Shown: in pieces, positions 61,829 through 64,000 of the stretch | Layout: the number at the start of each line of letters is the position of its first letter | How positions within the stretch are numbered: the stretch's first letter is position 1 | From: Rehaibacterium terrae | GTDB lineage: Bacteria; Pseudomonadota; Gammaproteobacteria; Xanthomonadales; Xanthomonadaceae | DNA: 64,000 nucleotides | Reading direction: 5' to 3' | NCBI RefSeq assembly: GCF_014202935.1 | Contig: NZ_JACHHX010000011.1 | Span: forward strand, 1-64,000 | Position numbers and translations under genes: made by a program | Notes under the pieces: model-generated | Databases searched by the model: none | The model's input: the letters and a program-made list of their open reading frames with translations, nothing else | Told to the model about the DNA's origin: nothing

Positions 61829-62238
61829 GCTATCTGATCGACACCAATGTGCTCTCGGAGCTGCGCCGGCGCGAGCCCGATGTCAACGTGAGCCGCTGGC
61901 TGGCCGAACGCCCGGCCACGACGCTGCACCTGAGCGTGCTCACCCTGGGCGAGCTGCGCAAGGGCATCGAGGCGCTGCCCGAGAGTCCCCGCAAGCGCAC
62001 CCTGCTCGATTGGCTGGAAGTGGACCTGCCGGGATTCTTCGCCGGCCGCATCCTGCCGGTGGACGCGGCCGTGGCGGATCGCTGGGGCCGTCTGCTGGCG
62101 AGCGCGAGCCGCCCCATGCCCGCCATCGACAGCCTGCTCGCCGCCACCGCGATCACGCACGGGCTGACGCTGGTGACGCGCAACCTGCGCGATTTCGCGC
62201 ACGCCGGGCTTCAACTGCTCGACCCTTGGCAGGCGTAG
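61825..62238 (+). CDS. vapC: VapC-family PIN-domain toxin
   Basis: A 137-aa PIN-domain ribonuclease. The acidic metal-binding residues are in YLIDTNVLSELRR (Asp6), the LGELRKGIE segment (Glu), PAIDSLLAATA (Asp) and TRNLRDF (Asp). The only start for a complete protein is TTG at 61825, which overlaps the TGA of the antitoxin (TTTGA). VapC toxins usually pair with VapB; the Phd-type partner here is a known mixed combination. It cleaves RNA when released. Confidence 0.88.
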   Translation: MSYLIDTNVLSELRRREPDVNVSRWLAERPATTLHLSVLTLGELRKGIEALPESPRKRTLLDWLEVDLPGFFAGRILPVDAAVADRWGRLLASASRPMPAIDSLLAATAITHGLTLVTRNLRDFAHAGLQLLDPWQA

Positions 62239-62257
62239 CCGAGCGCCTCAACTGCCC

Positions 62258-63541
62258 TCACCCCTGATGCCGCAACGCCTCGATCGGGTCGAGCCGGGCG
62301 GCCTTGCGCGCCGGGTAGTAGCCGAAGAACAGGCCGGTGGCGACCGAGAAGCCGGTCGCCAGGGCGATCACGTTGAGGTTCAGCTCGACCGGAAGCGCGC
62401 CGAAGCGGCTGGTCAGCAGGGCGCCGGCGATGCCGATGGCGATGCCGATCACGCCGCCGCCGAGCGAGAGCATCATCGCCTCGGCCAGGAACTGCGCCTG
62501 CACCTGGCGCGGGCCGGCGCCGACCGCCATGCGCAGGCCGATCTCGCGGGTCCGCTCGGTCACCGAGACCAGCATGATGTTCATGATGCCGATGCCGCCG
62601 ACGATCAGCGAAATGGAGGCGACCGCGCCGAGCAGCAGCGACATCAGCCGGGTGGTCTGGGTGCGGGCGCTGACGATCTCGGTGAGGTTGCGCACGACGA
62701 AGTCGTCCTCGCCGCCGGGCGGGATGCGGTGGCGCTGGCGCAGCAGTTCGACGAGCTCGCGCTCGACGTGCGGCAGATCCTCGGCGCGGGCGGTGCTGAC
62801 CGAGATCTGCATCACTCGCCCGGGGCCGATGTTGAGGTTGCTCATCAGCCGGCGGCGCGCGGTTTCCAGCGGCACGACGATGACATCGTCCTGGTCGCCA
62901 CCCCAGCCGCTCTGCCCGCGTGGCGACAGCACGCCGGCGACGGTGAACGGCACGCGGCCGACGCGGATCGTGGCGCCGGTGGGATCGGCATCGCCGAACA
63001 GCCGCTCGCGTACGGTCTGCCCGAGCAGCACGCGCTTGGCGGCGGCGCCGTAGTCGCGTTCGTCGAAGTGTTCACCCAGCGCGACTTCCCAGCCGTTGAT
63101 CGGAAACCAGTCCGGCTGCACGCCGACCCACTGTGTGGACCAGTTCTGCTCGGCATTCACCACCTGGGTGCCGCCGCGCAGGCTGGCGGCGACGTACTGC
63201 ACCTCGGGGATGTCGGCGCGGATGGCGTCGGCATCGCCCTCGGTCAGCGACATGATGCTGCCGGCGCCGATGCGCACCGCGCCCTGTCGGCCGGAGCCGG
63301 GGAAGATCTCGATCCGGTTGGAGCCCAGCCGCGAGATGGTGCGGTCGAGCTCGGCCTGGGTGCCCTGCCCCACCGACACCATCACGATGACCGCGGCGAT
63401 GCCGATGATCACGCCCAGCGCGGTCAGGACGCTGCGCAGCCAGTTGCCGCGCAGGGCGAAGGCGGCCATGCCGAGGATGTCGAGCAGGGTCGCGCTGGCG
63501 ATGCCAGGCGCGGAGCGGGTGTGACCACCATCTGCGCTCAT
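62258..63541 (-). CDS. MacB-type ABC transporter permease (FtsX-like)
   Basis: A 427-aa permease of the MacB/FtsX family. An N-terminal TM helix (about 33-53) is followed by a large periplasmic MacB-PCD domain (about 55-290) and three C-terminal TM helices (around SLLLGAVASISLIVGGIGI, in part, and later). The end of the protein, KAARLDPIEALRHQ, is the family C-terminus. The start overlaps the ATPase stop (ATGA). With an ATPase and probably an adaptor beyond the window it would form a MacAB-like exporter; the substrate cannot be told. Confidence 0.92.
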   Translation of the reverse strand: MSADGGHTRSAPGIASATLLDILGMAAFALRGNWLRSVLTALGVIIGIAAVIVMVSVGQGTQAELDRTISRLGSNRIEIFPGSGRQGAVRIGAGSIMSLTEGDADAIRADIPEVQYVAASLRGGTQVVNAEQNWSTQWVGVQPDWFPINGWEVALGEHFDERDYGAAAKRVLLGQTVRERLFGDADPTGATIRVGRVPFTVAGVLSPRGQSGWGGDQDDVIVVPLETARRRLMSNLNIGPGRVMQISVSTARAEDLPHVERELVELLRQRHRIPPGGEDDFVVRNLTEIVSARTQTTRLMSLLLGAVASISLIVGGIGIMNIMLVSVTERTREIGLRMAVGAGPRQVQAQFLAEAMMLSLGGGVIGIAIGIAGALLTSRFGALPVELNLNVIALATGFSVATGLFFGYYPARKAARLDPIEALRHQG

Positions 63542-64000
63542 GCGGCCTCCCGGGTCGCTTCGTGCAGCTCGCCGTCGCGCATGTGGAACACGCGGTCGGC
63601 GTAAGCGGCGATGGGCGGCTCGTGGGTGATGACCACGATGGTGTGACCGGCCGCCTGCAGACGCTTGAACAGGGCCATGATCTCTTCGCTGGTCCGGGTG
63701 TCGAGCGCGCCGGTGGGCTCGTCGGCGAGGATGATCGGCGCGGCGTTGATCAGCGCGCGGGCGATGGCGACACGCTGCTGCTGGCCGCCGGACAGCTCGC
63801 TCGGCTTGTGCCGGGCACGCTCGGCCAGGCCGACCTCGGCCAGCGCGCGTTCGGCGCGCGGGCGGCGTTCGGCGCGCGGCACGCCGGCGTAGATCAGCGG
63901 CATCATCACGTTGTCCAGCGCGCTCATCCGTGCGAGCAGGTGGAAGCCCTGGAAGACGAAGCCGATCTTTTCCAGCCGCAGCCGCGCGCGCTGCTCGGCG
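63538..64000 (-). CDS. MacB-type ABC transporter ATP-binding protein (partial)
   Basis: The C-terminal part of an ATPase cut by the window end. Visible are the Q-loop [13 protein letters not shown], the signature [15 protein letters not shown], Walker [12 protein letters not shown] and the switch His in VVITHE. The Walker A motif and the start are beyond position 64000. An ATG at 63927 lies inside the domain and is not the true start. It overlaps the permease by four bases and supplies the energy for it. Confidence 0.9.
   Translation of the reverse strand, partial: AEQRARLRLEKIGFVFQGFHLLARMSALDNVMMPLIYAGVPRAERRPRAERALAEVGLAERARHKPSELSGGQQQRVAIARALINAAPIILADEPTGALDTRTSEEIMALFKRLQAAGHTIVVITHEPPIAAYADRVFHMRDGELHEATREAA

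Noticed and set aside
63538-63927. Complete 129-aa ATPase starting at 63927
   Set aside because: The reading frame continues to the window end with the Q-loop coded upstream, so the gene is cut by the window edge, not short.

Overview
The window is a very GC-rich, gene-dense bacterial chromosome segment carrying no rRNA, tRNA, CRISPR array, insertion sequence or phage genes that I could recognise. Gene content points to a gammaproteobacterium of the Xanthomonadales/Lysobacterales type: a folC-dedD-cvpA-purF operon, LpxH lipid A synthesis, an S46 dipeptidyl-peptidase, a class II (plant-type) DAHP synthase, 2-methylcitrate cycle genes, a Zur/ZnuD zinc system and many predicted outer-membrane or lipoprotein products. 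Species cannot be named from the sequence alone.

Layout. 1-480: repeat-containing spacer and the tiny ribosomal protein bTHX. 560-5000: zinc homeostasis block (MerC-like protein, divergent ZnuD receptor sharing a Zur-box palindrome, AstE/AspA-type zinc enzyme, Zur), then gltX. 6.5-10.2 kb: DUF4399 protein, cyclophilin, lpxH, a lipoprotein and a ferritin-like DUF455 protein. 10.3-14.6 kb: folC-dedD-cvpA-purF. 14.7-16.9 kb: S46 peptidase. 17.1-26.1 kb: tdh and kbl, the two enzymes of threonine catabolism to glycine, separated by 6.8 kb of accessory genes that include a SLOG-domain four-TM protein and a TIR-TM-TPR protein. 26.1-27.5 kb: pseudouridine synthase and OsmC. 27.5-34.2 kb: a tightly overlapping seven-gene lipid-modification operon (desaturase, FAD oxidoreductase, DUF1365, Cfa-1, DUF2878, DUF1295, Cfa-2). 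34.2-37.5 kb: secreted protein, OmpA-family porin, LysR regulator divergent from DoxX. 37.5-44.1 kb: DODA-type dioxygenase, FadH, a SleB-type hydrolase, GST, an alpha/beta hydrolase and an MFS transporter. 44.3-50.5 kb: prpC, a fused SpmA-SpmB membrane protein, prpB, mdh, hicBA and an aminotransferase. 50.6-53.8 kb: NnrU and a P-type ATPase. 54-61.4 kb: cyclophilin, typA, an outer-membrane-like protein, VOC protein, amidase lipoprotein, DAHP synthase, dsbB. 61.5-64 kb: Phd/VapC module and a MacB-type ABC exporter cut by the window end.

The best candidate for an undescribed system is 18.2-24.8 kb: a nucleotide-sensor-like SLOG domain on a membrane anchor next to a TIR-domain protein that keeps its putative catalytic glutamate, plus a small all-beta protein of no family known to me. 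This resembles the logic of TIR-to-SLOG immune signalling, but the assignment is inference. Other points worth checking are a Cfa homologue whose bicarbonate-site residues are replaced, an S46 peptidase with Met at the S1-specificity position, a Cys-nucleophile alpha/beta hydrolase, two toxin genes that both begin with TTG overlapping their antitoxin stop codon, and a row of palindromes at 53.84-53.98 kb.
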